A stretch of 64,000 nucleotides of DNA from Roseburia sp. (GCA_023664725.1 JAMPFA010000002.1:261226-325225), one strand, 5' to 3'; shown: positions 42,560-52,889, numbered from the stretch's first letter. Notes: generated by a model not told the origin, from the letters alone. A program made the numbers and translations.

Positions 42560-43198
42560 ATGCTAAGTCGGATATTTGATGTAGATAATGTAGTGTTTCG
42601 CACCATTGATAAGATTGGAAAAATCATTATACTGAATCTTTTCTGGATCGTTTTTTCGCTTCCGGTAGTGACAATGGGGGCGTCTACCACAGCTTTATTG
42701 TATAGCAGTATGAAAGTGCAGACCGGGGAAGGGTACTGGTATGAAAACTTTTGGAAATCCTTTAAGGAAAACTTTAAACAGGCAACGGCGATTTTCCTTT
42801 TGTATGCCTTGCTTGGGGCTTTTCTGGCAATGGATTTCATGATGGGAGGACAGACAAAAGGACATTTTGGGTTGGTGATGCAGGGAATTGCAGGCATTGT
42901 CTTTGTACCCTATTTCCTGTCTCTTCTCTACGTATTCGGCGTACAGTCCAGATTTGTCAATACGGTGAAAGACACCATTCGGTATGCTTTCTTTATGTCG
43001 TTAAAAAATTTAAAGTATACGATACAGATGGCGATCCTATTTATCTTCTTTGTGTGGATAAACACTACCGTAGTGTTTTTTAATTTTCTCACGCTGATAT
43101 TTGGCTTTGGGCTTATGGGATATTTTTTTGCATCCTATTACAGGAAAATTTTTGAAAAGTATTTAGAGACTGATAAAAAGGAGAAGAAGAATGGATAA
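42560..43198 (+). CDS. YesL-type membrane protein (DUF624)
   Basis: About 212 residues with five hydrophobic segments, beginning LSRIFDVDNVVFRTIDKIGK and then IIILNLFWIVFSLPVVTMGA, the typical DUF624 opening. YesL-family genes accompany rhamnogalacturonan and xylan utilisation clusters in Firmicutes, function unknown. ATG 42560 follows GGAGG; a TTG at 42548 is in frame but holds the ribosome-binding site. It overlaps the GH105 gene by 8 bases. Confidence 0.88.
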   Translation: MLSRIFDVDNVVFRTIDKIGKIIILNLFWIVFSLPVVTMGASTTALLYSSMKVQTGEGYWYENFWKSFKENFKQATAIFLLYALLGAFLAMDFMMGGQTKGHFGLVMQGIAGIVFVPYFLSLLYVFGVQSRFVNTVKDTIRYAFFMSLKNLKYTIQMAILFIFFVWINTTVVFFNFLTLIFGFGLMGYFFASYYRKIFEKYLETDKKEKKNG

Positions 43199-44327
43199 AA
43201 TAGAAAAGTATATTGATGAGCTGCTGGAAAACAGTACACCGGACCGTCCGATGTGGAATATCGAGAAGATTTTACAGGGGTTAAAATCAAACTGGAACTA
43301 TATTGACGGATGTATGATCAAGGCAATCCTGGAGATGTATGCTATCACCGGGGACAAAAAGTATTTCCAGTTTGCCGATGAGTTTATTGACTGCAAAGTC
43401 CACGAGGACGGCTCTATCGAGGGCTATTCCGTGGAGGAATTAAATATCGATAATGTCAATGCAGGAAAAACCTTGTTTGAGCTTTATGACCTGACAGGGA
43501 AAGAGAAATACCGCAAGGCGATCGATCTGGTTTACAGCCAGATTGAGAAGATGCCCAGGACAAAAGAGGGGAATTTCTGGCATAAAAATATTTATCCAAA
43601 CCAGGTGTGGTTAGACGGCCTTTATATGTGCCAGCCATTCTATATGGAATATGAGACACGTTTTCATGACAAAAAAAATTATGAGGATATTTACAATCAG
43701 TTTTTCAATGTGGTAAAGTATATGAGGGATTCCGAGACAGGACTTTATTATCATGCCTATGATTCCTCCAGGGAGATGTTCTGGTGTGACAAGGTGACAG
43801 GGTTAAGCCAGAATTTTTGGCTTCGGGCATTGGGGTGGTTTTCCATGGCTCTTTTAGACACCTTAGATAAAGCTGACCCAAAGGTTTCGGAACCTTATGA
43901 GCGCATGAAAAAGATTTTTCTGGAATTGATAGATGCTCTGCTGAAATATCAGGATGAGAGCGGTATGTGGTATCAGGTGGTAAATGTTGGGGGTATGGAG
44001 AGAAACTACCTTGAGACCAGCGGAAGCTCTATTTTATCCTACGCCCTGTTAAAAGGCGTCCGCCTGGGATTTTTGCCGGAAAGCTATAAGGAGTATGGCA
44101 AAAAGGCCTTTGAGGGCATCTGCAGGAAATATCTGTCTGAGGATGAGGAGGGCAGGATACATCTGGACGGTATCTGTCTTGTGGCAGGACTTGGCGGCAA
44201 GGACAACCGTCCCGGCACTTTTGATTACTATATGTCAGAACCTGTGGTAAAAGATGATGCCAAAGGGGTAGGCCCCTTCCTGCTGGCATATACAGAAATG
44301 CGCCGGATGAACCTGTTAGAGTTGTAA
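43191..44327 (+). CDS. Unsaturated rhamnogalacturonyl/uronyl hydrolase (GH105, YteR-like)
   Basis: 378 residues, the usual GH105 length, no signal peptide, so cytoplasmic. The (alpha/alpha)6-barrel markers are ELNIDNVNAGKTLFELYDLT with Asp87 and NQVWLDGLYMCQPFYMEY with Asp142, which match in spacing the catalytic and supporting Asp residues (88 and 143) known from Bacillus YteR. It removes the 4,5-unsaturated uronic acid from the non-reducing end of lyase products. This is the main evidence that the cluster handles pectin-lyase fragments. The start codon overlaps the yesL-type gene. Confidence 0.92.
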   Translation: MDKIEKYIDELLENSTPDRPMWNIEKILQGLKSNWNYIDGCMIKAILEMYAITGDKKYFQFADEFIDCKVHEDGSIEGYSVEELNIDNVNAGKTLFELYDLTGKEKYRKAIDLVYSQIEKMPRTKEGNFWHKNIYPNQVWLDGLYMCQPFYMEYETRFHDKKNYEDIYNQFFNVVKYMRDSETGLYYHAYDSSREMFWCDKVTGLSQNFWLRALGWFSMALLDTLDKADPKVSEPYERMKKIFLELIDALLKYQDESGMWYQVVNVGGMERNYLETSGSSILSYALLKGVRLGFLPESYKEYGKKAFEGICRKYLSEDEEGRIHLDGICLVAGLGGKDNRPGTFDYYMSEPVVKDDAKGVGPFLLAYTEMRRMNLLEL

Positions 44328-44356
44328 AACAAAGAGTTCTCTTTTGGGGAGGAAGT

Positions 44357-46558
44357 ATGGTTGCATTCGTGAAGAAAATACTTAAGATCTATTATCAGAA
44401 ATATATGAACAAAGAACTGCCCATTCGGAATGTATTGTTTAATCTGATTCTGTTCACAGGCATAGCAGGGGGCGCATTTTCCCTGCTGTTGTCTGTTTTC
44501 GCAAAGCTGCCCATAGGGCAGATCCTTGTCGTTGCAGCGGCGGAGCTTATTCTGATCGGATGTTTTTATATTGCCAACTTTAAGGGCATGATGCGTCTGG
44601 CTTCCATAATCATCTGCTTTGGAATTACAGTCATACTTTTTCCCATTATGTTTTTTTCCGGGGGCGGTGCCTACAGCGGCATGCCCTTCTGGTTTGTTAT
44701 GGGGACGCTGTTCACTTTTCTCTTAATTGAGGGAAGGCTTTTTTATGTTCTGCTGCTTTTGGAGACTACGGTTCACACTGCCTGTTTTATCTTCGCCTAT
44801 TATCATCCGGAAGGGGTGATTGCCATTGAGACAAGGGCAGGGACTTATCTGGATATCTGGCAGTGCATGATGGTTTTATCCTTTTCCATAGGAATTATTA
44901 TCAAGTTCCAGGTGATGATCTACAACAAGGCGATCCTTCTAAATCAAAAGCAGAATGAACAGTTGGACATTGCCATAAAAGAGGCGGAGCGGGCAAAGGA
45001 GAGGGCGCTTGAGGCCAACCAGGCAAAGAGTAATTTCCTTGCCAATATGTCCCATGAGATCCGTACCCCCATCAATGCGGTTCTTGGTATGGATGAGATG
45101 ATTTTAAGAGAGTGCCAGGATGAGGAAATCTGCGGGTATGCCAGGAATATACAGGTTGCAGGGGGACAGCTTTTAAGCCTGATCAATCAAATCCTGGACT
45201 TTTCCAAAATAGAATCCGGCAAGATGGAAATCATTAACGTTCAGTATGAAGTCAGCTCCCTGATACAGGATTCTTACAGTATGGTGGTGGAACGGGCGGA
45301 GAAAAAGAATCTGGAGCTTAACGTAATCTGTGATGAAAAGCTCCCCAGAACCCTTCAGGGAGATGAGGTGCGCATGAGGCAGATTATTGTCAATCTTCTC
45401 ACAAATGCCATCAAGTACACAGAGAAAGGCAGTGTCACATTAAAGGTTCAGGGAAAGCGGAAAAGTGACCGGGAAATTCTTCTGACCGTTTCGGTAAAGG
45501 ATACCGGCGCAGGCCTCCAGGAAGAGAGCAGGAAAAAACTTTTTGAATCTTTTCAGCGGCTCAACGAGGAACAGAATTACCACATTGAGGGAACCGGGCT
45601 TGGACTGGCGGTGGTGAAGCAGCTGTTAGAGCTTATGGGCGGAGAAATACGGGTGTACAGCATTTTGGGGGAGGGATCGGAATTTGTCATAAAAGTAGCC
45701 CAGGAGGTGGTAGATGAAACGCCGATCGGTGATTTCTCCAAGCGTTATGAGCAGGTGCACCCGAAAGATACCAGATACAAACCGGATTTTACCGCCCCGG
45801 AGGGGGAGATTTTGATTGTGGACGATGTTCCCATGAACCTTACAGTGGCAAGAAATATGCTAAAGGGCCTGAAAGTGAAGGTGGATACTGCAGCTTCCGG
45901 GTTAGAGTGCTTAAGTCTGATTCAAAAGAAGAGATACCATGTGATCTTTATGGATCATATGATGCCGGGGATGGATGGAATCGAAGTGTTTCACAAAATG
46001 AGGGAGATGCCGGAGTCAAAAAATAAGGATGTCCCGGTGGTCATGCTCACCGCCAATGCCATTTCCGGTATGAAGGGAGAATATCTCTCGGAGGGCTTTC
46101 AGGATTATCTCTCCAAACCCATGCGGGGCAGGGACTTAGAGAGGATGATAAAAAAATATCTTCCAGGGGAGCTGATCCTGGATTTTGCAGAAGAACCCCC
46201 GGAACAGGAGAAAAAAGGGCTTTCACAGCTGATACCTGAAATCGATACAGAACTTGGGATTTCCTACTGTGGCGGCACTGAAGATATCTATATGGAAGTG
46301 TTACAGGAATACTGTGAAAAAAATAGGTTGGAAGAGCTTACGTCTGCTTTTCAGTCCCGGGACTGGCAAAACTACAGGGTTCATGTACATACGTTAAAGG
46401 GTACTTCCCTAACGGTGGGGCTGCAGGAGCTTTCTGAGCTGGCAAAAGAGGTGGAACTGGCAGTAAAGGAGGAAAATTATCCTTTCGTGGAGGAAAAACA
46501 CCCGGAAATGATGGAAAAGTACCAGGATATCTTAGAGAAATTGAAAAAATGTATGTAA
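44357..46558 (+). CDS. Hybrid sensor histidine kinase with REC and Hpt domains
   Basis: 733 residues. About six membrane helices fill residues 25-190 and are the only sensor; there is no large extracytoplasmic domain. Then come HisKA with His233 (NMSHEIRTPINAVLG), an ATPase domain (LLTNAIKYTEKG, GTGLGLAVVKQLLELMGG), a REC domain with Asp533 (VIFMDHMMPGMDG) and a C-terminal Hpt with His678 (HVHTLKGTSLTVG). The full internal phosphorelay lacks an output; the final response regulator is not adjacent. It follows the GH105 gene by 29 bases with GGGGAGG and may sense or regulate the pectin cluster (inference). Confidence 0.92.
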   Translation: MVAFVKKILKIYYQKYMNKELPIRNVLFNLILFTGIAGGAFSLLLSVFAKLPIGQILVVAAAELILIGCFYIANFKGMMRLASIIICFGITVILFPIMFFSGGGAYSGMPFWFVMGTLFTFLLIEGRLFYVLLLLETTVHTACFIFAYYHPEGVIAIETRAGTYLDIWQCMMVLSFSIGIIIKFQVMIYNKAILLNQKQNEQLDIAIKEAERAKERALEANQAKSNFLANMSHEIRTPINAVLGMDEMILRECQDEEICGYARNIQVAGGQLLSLINQILDFSKIESGKMEIINVQYEVSSLIQDSYSMVVERAEKKNLELNVICDEKLPRTLQGDEVRMRQIIVNLLTNAIKYTEKGSVTLKVQGKRKSDREILLTVSVKDTGAGLQEESRKKLFESFQRLNEEQNYHIEGTGLGLAVVKQLLELMGGEIRVYSILGEGSEFVIKVAQEVVDETPIGDFSKRYEQVHPKDTRYKPDFTAPEGEILIVDDVPMNLTVARNMLKGLKVKVDTAASGLECLSLIQKKRYHVIFMDHMMPGMDGIEVFHKMREMPESKNKDVPVVMLTANAISGMKGEYLSEGFQDYLSKPMRGRDLERMIKKYLPGELILDFAEEPPEQEKKGLSQLIPEIDTELGISYCGGTEDIYMEVLQEYCEKNRLEELTSAFQSRDWQNYRVHVHTLKGTSLTVGLQELSELAKEVELAVKEENYPFVEEKHPEMMEKYQDILEKLKKCM

Positions 46559-46600
46559 ATTAAAGATCATTAAGAAAGTGTGATAATTCTGTGACGGGGC

Positions 46601-46629
46601 TTGAAGTAAAAATTTCCTTGGATTATAAT
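46601..46629 (+). promoter_or_regulatory. Promoter of the SGNH-like lipoprotein gene
   Basis: TTGAAG (46601-46606), a 17-base spacer and a perfect TATAAT (46624-46629). It lies 63 bases before the start codon and is the best sigma-A promoter in this part of the window. Confidence 0.7.
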
Positions 46630-46691
46630 ACCGTAAATAGTCTAATTGTCCATATCATATATATTATGAATGGCAGGAAAGAAGTGAGGGT

Positions 46692-47669
46692 ATGAGGAGA
46701 AAAAGTTGGAAATATTTGTCGTTGTTCCTTGTCATAACAGTTATGATGGCAGGCTGCGGGACAAAAGAAATGGAAAAAAATGAAGTGACCAAGGGAGAAG
46801 TGGATCAAAAACAGGAGATGCAGGAAGGATCTGAGGTCCGTAGGTCTTTTGTGGAGAAAAGCAAGAAGAAGAAAAAGGAAAAGGCTTCGAAAGAAGAGGA
46901 GAAAAAAGAAGAAAGCGGCACAAAAGCAGAAACGGAGACGGAAAATGAGACGGGATCTGAGACGGAATCTGAGTCAGAGATTAAAAATGGGGAGGAGCTG
47001 CGGGGAGATGCCGTTGCAATCATAGCGACAGAAGATCATTTTGACTATGTGGCTCTTGGAAATTCTGTCACCTGCAATGAGATCAGCGAGCTTTGGTGGG
47101 GCAGCTGGGGGATGGCAGCCACCACAGAGGAAAATGACTATGTACATATTGTGTCCCGTTGGCTGGAGGGCCAGTCCCAAAAGCCTGTAACCACCACAGT
47201 CCTTGACATTAAAAAGTGGGAAGTTGCGCCGGACAGAGGGGCAGCGCTTGATGACTACGACAAATATTTCAATGAGCATACAGATCTCGTGACCTTGCAG
47301 ACAGGGGAAAATATCACCGAGGGAAAAGAAACACTGGGGATAGATTACCCTGCACTGGTGCAGAGGATTAAGGAGAAGGCTCCCAATGCCCAGATACTTA
47401 TGCTGGGTGAGGTTTTGTGGCCAAAGGAGGATATCGAGTCAGCCAAACATGCGGCCTGCGATGAGAATGGGATTCCCTTTATCGATGTCAGCGATTTTCG
47501 GGCGGTATATGAGGGGGGCACTTTCCGCTCTTCTCTGGGGGCAGAAGTTTTTGGTGCAGACGGAAACCTTCATGCCATCGACAATGAGGTGGTGGCAGCC
47601 CACCCGGACGATGAGGGAATGTCCAACATTGCACAGCATTTTATCGATAATATTACCGTCACAGATTAA
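46692..47669 (+). CDS. SGNH/GDSL-hydrolase-like lipoprotein
   Basis: 325 residues. Signal peptide with lipobox (MMAGC), then a 75-residue Lys/Glu/Ser/Thr-rich linker, then an SGNH-type fold: block I as YVALGNSVTCNE with the nucleophile Ser in GNS rather than GDS, and block V as HPDDEGMSNIAQHF with the catalytic Asp/His pair written HPxDEG. LQTGENIT may be the Asn block III. It is probably a surface carbohydrate or peptidoglycan esterase; the substrate is unknown. Own promoter; no obvious operon partner. The GDS to GNS change makes activity less certain. Confidence 0.75.
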   Translation: MRRKSWKYLSLFLVITVMMAGCGTKEMEKNEVTKGEVDQKQEMQEGSEVRRSFVEKSKKKKKEKASKEEEKKEESGTKAETETENETGSETESESEIKNGEELRGDAVAIIATEDHFDYVALGNSVTCNEISELWWGSWGMAATTEENDYVHIVSRWLEGQSQKPVTTTVLDIKKWEVAPDRGAALDDYDKYFNEHTDLVTLQTGENITEGKETLGIDYPALVQRIKEKAPNAQILMLGEVLWPKEDIESAKHAACDENGIPFIDVSDFRAVYEGGTFRSSLGAEVFGADGNLHAIDNEVVAAHPDDEGMSNIAQHFIDNITVTD

Positions 47670-47676
47670 GAAGGTC

Positions 47677-47705
47677 TTGAAATTCACAGTCAGATGTGCT
47701 AGAAT
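47677..47705 (+). promoter_or_regulatory. ilvN-ilvC promoter
   Basis: TTGAAA (47677-47682), a 17-base spacer and TAGAAT (47700-47705) with an upstream TG (extended -10). A GCTCTA/TAGAGC inverted repeat (47708-47728) covers the predicted start site and could be an operator. The gap is too short for a T-box leader. Confidence 0.65.
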
Positions 47706-47744
47706 TGGCTCTAGTGTGAGTGTAGAGCAAAGGAAGGTTTTCTT

Positions 47745-48245
47745 ATGAGAAGACAGGTATTATCTTTACTGGTTGAGAACACCGCAGGTGTTACCAGCCA
47801 TATCTCTGGTCTGTTCAGCAGAAGAGGTTACAATATCGACAGCTTTTCTGCCGGAGTGACCGCAGATCCAAAGTATACCAGAATTACCATTGTGGCAAGC
47901 GGTGACGACCAGATTCTAGAGCAGATAGAAAAACAGCTGGCAAAACTGGAAGATGTTTTGGATATCAAAAAGCTGGAACATGGAAATTCTGTTACAAGGG
48001 AGCTTATTCTCGTAAAGATCCGGGCGAAGGATACAGACCGCCAGGCAATCTTGAACGTTTCAGAGATTTTTCATGGAAAAATTGTCGATGTTACCCATGA
48101 TTCCATGGTCATTGAGCTTACTGGCCATCAGGAAAAGCTGGATGCTTTTCTGGATCTACTTGTGGGCTATGAGATATTGGAACTGGCCAGAACAGGGATT
48201 ACCGGTTTGTCCAGAGGTTCATCAGATGTAAAATTTTTAGATTAA
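47745..48245 (+). CDS. ilvN: Acetolactate synthase regulatory (small) subunit
   Basis: 166 residues. An N-terminal ACT domain (VLSLLVENTAGVTSHISGLF, then RRGYNIDSFSAGVT) and a C-terminal ALS small-subunit domain. It binds branched-chain amino acids and controls the catalytic subunit IlvB. It is directly upstream of ilvC, but no ilvB is in the window, so it must work with a distantly encoded subunit. RBS AAGGAAGG. Also called ilvH; I cannot distinguish the two names by sequence alone. Confidence 0.95.
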   Translation: MRRQVLSLLVENTAGVTSHISGLFSRRGYNIDSFSAGVTADPKYTRITIVASGDDQILEQIEKQLAKLEDVLDIKKLEHGNSVTRELILVKIRAKDTDRQAILNVSEIFHGKIVDVTHDSMVIELTGHQEKLDAFLDLLVGYEILELARTGITGLSRGSSDVKFLD

Positions 48246-48254
48246 AATAATTAG

Positions 48255-49292
<1,038 letters not shown>

Positions 49293-49304
49293 TCAAATGA
49301 AATC

Positions 49305-49340
49305 AAAAGACAGTCCAAAAATTTCGGGCTGTCTTTTTTT
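49305..49340 (+). terminator. Intrinsic terminator of ilvN-ilvC
   Basis: GACAGTCC (49309-49316) pairs with GGGCTGTC (49326-49333, one G-U), flanked by A4 and T7. It lies 13 bases after the ilvC stop. Confidence 0.9.
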
Positions 49341-49360
49341 ATAGAAACAGATGATATATT

Positions 49361-50251
49361 TCAATTGTTACGGTAAAATTGTATAAATGATTCCAGAGAT
49401 TTTGTATTTTTCCCCAGATTTTTGTAGGCAAATCCCACTTCTCGCTTTCGGATGGGAATATCCAGCGGGATTTCGATCAACGTTCCGTCTCTTAGCTCCT
49501 CCTGGACAAAATTTCGTATGACACATGCCGCTCCCACGCCGATCTTGGCAAATTCGATCAACAGGTCCATATTGGAGATGTTGATCAAATCCTGTACCAG
49601 GATGTGATTTTCCTGAAGGTATTCGTCGATATACTGTCTTGTCATATTGTTTTTGTCAAGCAGCATCACAGTGGAATTTTCCAGTATGTGATGTCTGGCA
49701 ATTCCTCTGGTCTTTAAGTTCCGAAGATAATCTTTTGTCGCCACAAAGATGTCTTCAATCTCTGCCAGGTAGTCAAAGTGGATATCTTTTTGATTTTCCG
49801 GTTTTCCCACCAGACCGATATCGATCTTATTGTCTTCCAATAATTTTAAGGTCTCATTCGTGGACTGACAGTGAATGGAAATTTTCACATGGGGATGGAG
49901 CTTGATAAATTCTTTTAAATAGGGGAGCAGGAGGTATTTGCACAAAGTTGTGCTGACTCCAATTTTTAAATGTCCCACCCCAAGTTCAATGGAACGGTGA
50001 AGCTTTTCCTCTCCCAGGGTCAGCGTGTCAAAAGCATCTTTTACATAGGAATACAAAAGCTGCCCCTCCTCTGTCAGGGTAACGCCCCTGGAGCTTCTGG
50101 CAAAAAGCCTGCATCCAATATTATCCTCCAGTTTCTGGATGGACTTGCTGATGGCAGGCTGGCTGATATACAGTTCCTTGGCGGCTTTGGAAATATTTCC
50201 GGCATTTGCCACCGTATAAAAAATCCGGTATGCAGATAAATTTTGGCTCAT
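49361..50251 (-). CDS. LysR-family transcriptional regulator divergent from leuCD
   Basis: About 296 residues. The N-terminal winged helix-turn-helix reads NISKAAKELYISQPAISKSI, followed by FARSSRGVTLTEEGQLLYSY and a type 2 periplasmic-binding-like effector domain. The start ATG 50251 is chosen because GGAGA precedes it on the minus strand; an in-frame ATG at 50263 lacks a site. It is divergent from leuC with an imperfect palindrome between them, so it probably activates leuCD and represses itself; the ligand may be a leucine-pathway intermediate (inference). Confidence 0.93.
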   Translation of the reverse strand: MSQNLSAYRIFYTVANAGNISKAAKELYISQPAISKSIQKLEDNIGCRLFARSSRGVTLTEEGQLLYSYVKDAFDTLTLGEEKLHRSIELGVGHLKIGVSTTLCKYLLLPYLKEFIKLHPHVKISIHCQSTNETLKLLEDNKIDIGLVGKPENQKDIHFDYLAEIEDIFVATKDYLRNLKTRGIARHHILENSTVMLLDKNNMTRQYIDEYLQENHILVQDLINISNMDLLIEFAKIGVGAACVIRNFVQEELRDGTLIEIPLDIPIRKREVGFAYKNLGKNTKSLESFIQFYRNN

Positions 50252-50272
50252 AGCTTTCTCCATAACTTAAAA

Positions 50273-50309
50273 TTATAATAAATATACTTAATATGTATTT
50301 CTATTATAA
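50273..50309. promoter_or_regulatory. Imperfect 37-bp palindrome in the lysR-leuC gap
   Basis: TTATAATA at 50273-50280 and TATTATAA at 50302-50309 bound a dyad in which 13 of 15 arm positions pair, with TTAATAT at the centre. It is the likely LysR-type binding region. TGCTACAAT (50319-50327) and TATAAT (50356-50361) are candidate leuC -10 elements downstream; neither has a good -35, consistent with activator dependence. Confidence 0.5.
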
Positions 50310-50387
50310 CAAATCTTATGCTACAATACAATTAAAGATAAGAATGCACTCATACTATAATTAAAATTTTGAAGGAGGATTCATTGC

Positions 50388-51647
50388 ATGGGAATGACAA
50401 TGACTCAGAAGATTCTGGCAGCGCATGCAGGTCTGGACTCTGTCCAGGCAGGCCAGTTGATTGAAGCAGATTTGGATCTTGTTCTTGGCAACGATATTAC
50501 CTCACCGGTAGCGATCCATGAGATTGAAAAAATGAAAACCGAAGGGGTATTTCACAAAGACAAAATTGCTCTGGTTATGGATCATTTTGTTCCAAACAAA
50601 GATATCAAATCAGCGGAACACTGTAAATGTGTCAGAGAGTTTGCCTGCAAACATGATATCACCAATTACTTTGATGTGGGGGAAATGGGAATTGAACATG
50701 CCCTTTTGCCGGAAAAAGGACTGACCGTGGCAGGGGATGTGATCATCGGGGCTGATTCCCACACCTGTACCTACGGCGCACTGGGGGCATTTTCCACAGG
50801 TGTTGGCTCCACAGATATGGCCGCAGGAATGGCAACGGGAAAGGCATGGTTTAAAGTGCCCTCAGCCATCAAATTCAATTTAACCGGAAAGCCGGCAAAA
50901 TGGGTCAGTGGAAAAGACATTATCCTGCACATTATCGGCATGATCGGCGTGGACGGGGCACTGTATAAGTCCATGGAGTTTGTGGGGGACGGCATACAGT
51001 ATCTGTCTATGGATGACCGATTTACCATTGCCAATATGGCAATCGAAGGCGGCGGGAAAAACGGAATTTTTCCGGTGGATGAAAAATGTGAGGCGTACAT
51101 GAAAGAACATTCCATGCGCCCATATAAGGTTTACGAGGCAGATGCAGATGCTGTGTATGATGAGGAGTACACCATTGATCTTAGTACCTTAAAATCCACA
51201 GTTGCTTTCCCACACTTGCCGGAAAATACAAAGACCATTGATGAGATTTCAGATATCAAGATTGACCAGGTGGTGATCGGTTCCTGCACCAATGGGCGTT
51301 TTGAGGATCTTCGCATTGCAGCGGAAATCTTAAAAGGGAAAAAAGTGAAAAAAGGCGTGAGGACGATTGTGATCCCTGCCACCCAGCAGATTTATCTGGA
51401 TGCTATGGAAGCGGGATTTGTCCGCACATTTATTGAGGCTGGAGCCATTGTGAGCACCCCTACCTGCGGGCCCTGCTTAGGAGGATATATGGGGATTTTG
51501 GCAGAGGGAGAGCGCTGCGTGTCCACAACGAACCGGAACTTTGTAGGCCGTATGGGACATGTGGAGTCTGAAATTTATCTTGCAAGCCCTGCTGTTGCGG
51601 CTGCAAGTGCCATTACCGGTAAGATTTCTTCACCGGATGAAATTTAG
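50388..51647 (+). CDS. leuC: 3-isopropylmalate dehydratase large subunit
   Basis: 419 residues, the shorter LeuC/HacA-type form of the aconitase superfamily. The iron-sulfur cysteines are in [14 protein letters not shown] and [13 protein letters not shown], and the conserved [24 protein letters not shown] block is present. With LeuD it isomerises 2- to 3-isopropylmalate in leucine synthesis. The ATG at 50388 has GAAGGAGG 9 bases upstream; ATG 50394 is a minor alternative. leuA and leuB are outside the window. Confidence 0.96.
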   Translation: MGMTMTQKILAAHAGLDSVQAGQLIEADLDLVLGNDITSPVAIHEIEKMKTEGVFHKDKIALVMDHFVPNKDIKSAEHCKCVREFACKHDITNYFDVGEMGIEHALLPEKGLTVAGDVIIGADSHTCTYGALGAFSTGVGSTDMAAGMATGKAWFKVPSAIKFNLTGKPAKWVSGKDIILHIIGMIGVDGALYKSMEFVGDGIQYLSMDDRFTIANMAIEGGGKNGIFPVDEKCEAYMKEHSMRPYKVYEADADAVYDEEYTIDLSTLKSTVAFPHLPENTKTIDEISDIKIDQVVIGSCTNGRFEDLRIAAEILKGKKVKKGVRTIVIPATQQIYLDAMEAGFVRTFIEAGAIVSTPTCGPCLGGYMGILAEGERCVSTTNRNFVGRMGHVESEIYLASPAVAAASAITGKISSPDEI

Positions 51648-51659
51648 GAGGGTACAGAT

Positions 51660-52148
51660 ATGAAAGCAGCATGTGGAACAGTCTTTAAATATGGGGACAA
51701 TGTGGATACGGATGTCATTATTCCTGCGAGATATTTGAATTCTTCTGACCCCAAGGAATTAGCCGTTCACTGTATGGAAGACATCGACAGGGAGTTTATG
51801 AAAAAGGTAAAAGAGGGAGACATTATCGTGGCGGAGAAAAATTTCGGATGCGGTTCCAGCAGGGAGCATGCACCCATCGCCATAAAGGCGGCAGGGGTGA
51901 GCTGTGTCATCGCCGAGACTTTTGCCAGGATTTTTTACCGCAATTCCATCAATATCGGGCTTCCCATTGTGGAGTGCAAAGAGGCAGCAGCGGAAATCAG
52001 AGGGGGAGACGAGGTGGAAGTGGATTTTGACACGGGAGTGATTACGGATAAAACCACAGGAAAAATCTATCAGGGACAGGCATTTCCAGAGTTTATGCAA
52101 AAAATCATTGACTGTCAGGGACTGGTAAACTATATCAATCAAAAATAA
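51660..52148 (+). CDS. leuD: 3-isopropylmalate dehydratase small subunit
   Basis: 162 residues. The swivel-domain motifs are [15 protein letters not shown] and [20 protein letters not shown], diagnostic of LeuD. It is the partner of LeuC; the gap is 12 bases with TAGGAGGG. A long hairpin follows the stop. Confidence 0.97.
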   Translation: MKAACGTVFKYGDNVDTDVIIPARYLNSSDPKELAVHCMEDIDREFMKKVKEGDIIVAEKNFGCGSSREHAPIAIKAAGVSCVIAETFARIFYRNSINIGLPIVECKEAAAEIRGGDEVEVDFDTGVITDKTTGKIYQGQAFPEFMQKIIDCQGLVNYINQK

Positions 52149-52161
52149 CTATAAATATTAA

Positions 52162-52215
52162 AATGGGGCTGTGAAAAAAGTAGAGCTAAAACGCTCCCTT
52201 TTCCACAGCCCCATT
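52162..52215. terminator. Bidirectional terminator after leuD
   Basis: AATGGGGCTGTG (52162-52173) pairs perfectly with CACAGCCCCATT (52204-52215). The flank at 52150-52161 is A/T-rich, so on the minus strand it gives a U-rich tract; it therefore also serves the minus-strand gene ending at 52235. Confidence 0.75.
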
Positions 52216-52234
52216 CTCACAGAAATTCCATTTT

Positions 52235-52516
52235 TTATTGTTTTTTTAAATTCCGCATAATGTTTAGCAGCTGTTCGGCTTTTCTCTGTTCTTCGGGGTT
52301 CATGTTTTGTTTTAATACCTCCACGATCAGATCCGTCTCATTGGGAGAGAAAGAGATTCCCTCTTTTTTGGCATTATTGACAGCGCCGAGGATCATATTG
52401 GACATTTCTTTTGCATTGCCGGATTTATTCTGAGCGGCAAACTGCATCAGAAAATTTAATTTCTCCGGGGAAATCTTAGATAAATCAGGGTTACTTTTTA
52501 TAAAATTATAATCCAT
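52235..52516 (-). CDS. Small helical protein of unknown function
   Basis: 93 residues, predicted all-helical, soluble, no Cys. The sequence opens MDYNFIKSNPDLSKISPEKL and contains FAAQNKSGNAKEMSNMILGA; I do not recognise a named family. ATG 52516 is preceded on the minus strand by AAAAAGGAG. It follows the 113-residue gene on the same strand by 31 bases, so the two are probably an operon. The promoter upstream of the pair resembles a sporulation mother-cell promoter. Confidence 0.8.
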   Translation of the reverse strand: MDYNFIKSNPDLSKISPEKLNFLMQFAAQNKSGNAKEMSNMILGAVNNAKKEGISFSPNETDLIVEVLKQNMNPEEQRKAEQLLNIMRNLKKQ

Positions 52517-52547
52517 AGTAGGTACTCCTTTTTATAGTCATTATATG

Positions 52548-52889
52548 TCAGGAATCCGAAAATGCGTCACTGAATGACAGCATGGAAAATGCGCCAAGCA
52601 GCATGTCAATGGATTCCTGTTCTGATGGAGAGCAGAATTTTTTCAGGTCATTTAATAGCTGGACATTGCGCTCTGCCGGGTCGTTGGAAGAGCATATGCT
52701 CATGGAAGCCGGGGGCTTTTCAAACAGAGACATCACATTCCGAAGCTCCATAAATTTTACCATCACGGCAAAGCTTTTTTGACGTGCAGGGTGTAGGTAA
52801 GGGATAAATGTTTTTAAAATCTGGAGATTTTTGCTTTGTGTCTCCAAGTCAAAAGCGGTGGGGGTGTATTCATTGCTTTCCTGTTCCAT
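52548..52889 (-). CDS. Small soluble protein of unknown function
   Basis: 113 residues, no membrane helix, mainly helical (KNLQILKTFIPYLHPARQKS; SEQESIDMLLGAFSMLSFSD). I recognise no named family. The start ATG 52889 follows AAAAAGGA on the minus strand. It is the first gene of a likely two-gene minus-strand operon. A sigma-K-like element AC-N17-CATATTCTA lies immediately upstream, suggesting late sporulation expression (inference). Confidence 0.78.
   Translation of the reverse strand: MEQESNEYTPTAFDLETQSKNLQILKTFIPYLHPARQKSFAVMVKFMELRNVMSLFEKPPASMSICSSNDPAERNVQLLNDLKKFCSPSEQESIDMLLGAFSMLSFSDAFSDS

Noticed and set aside
47669..47744. T-box or leucine attenuator upstream of ilvN
   Set aside because: Gap only 75 bases with a promoter in it; no room for a T-box and no leader peptide rich in Leu/Val/Ile.
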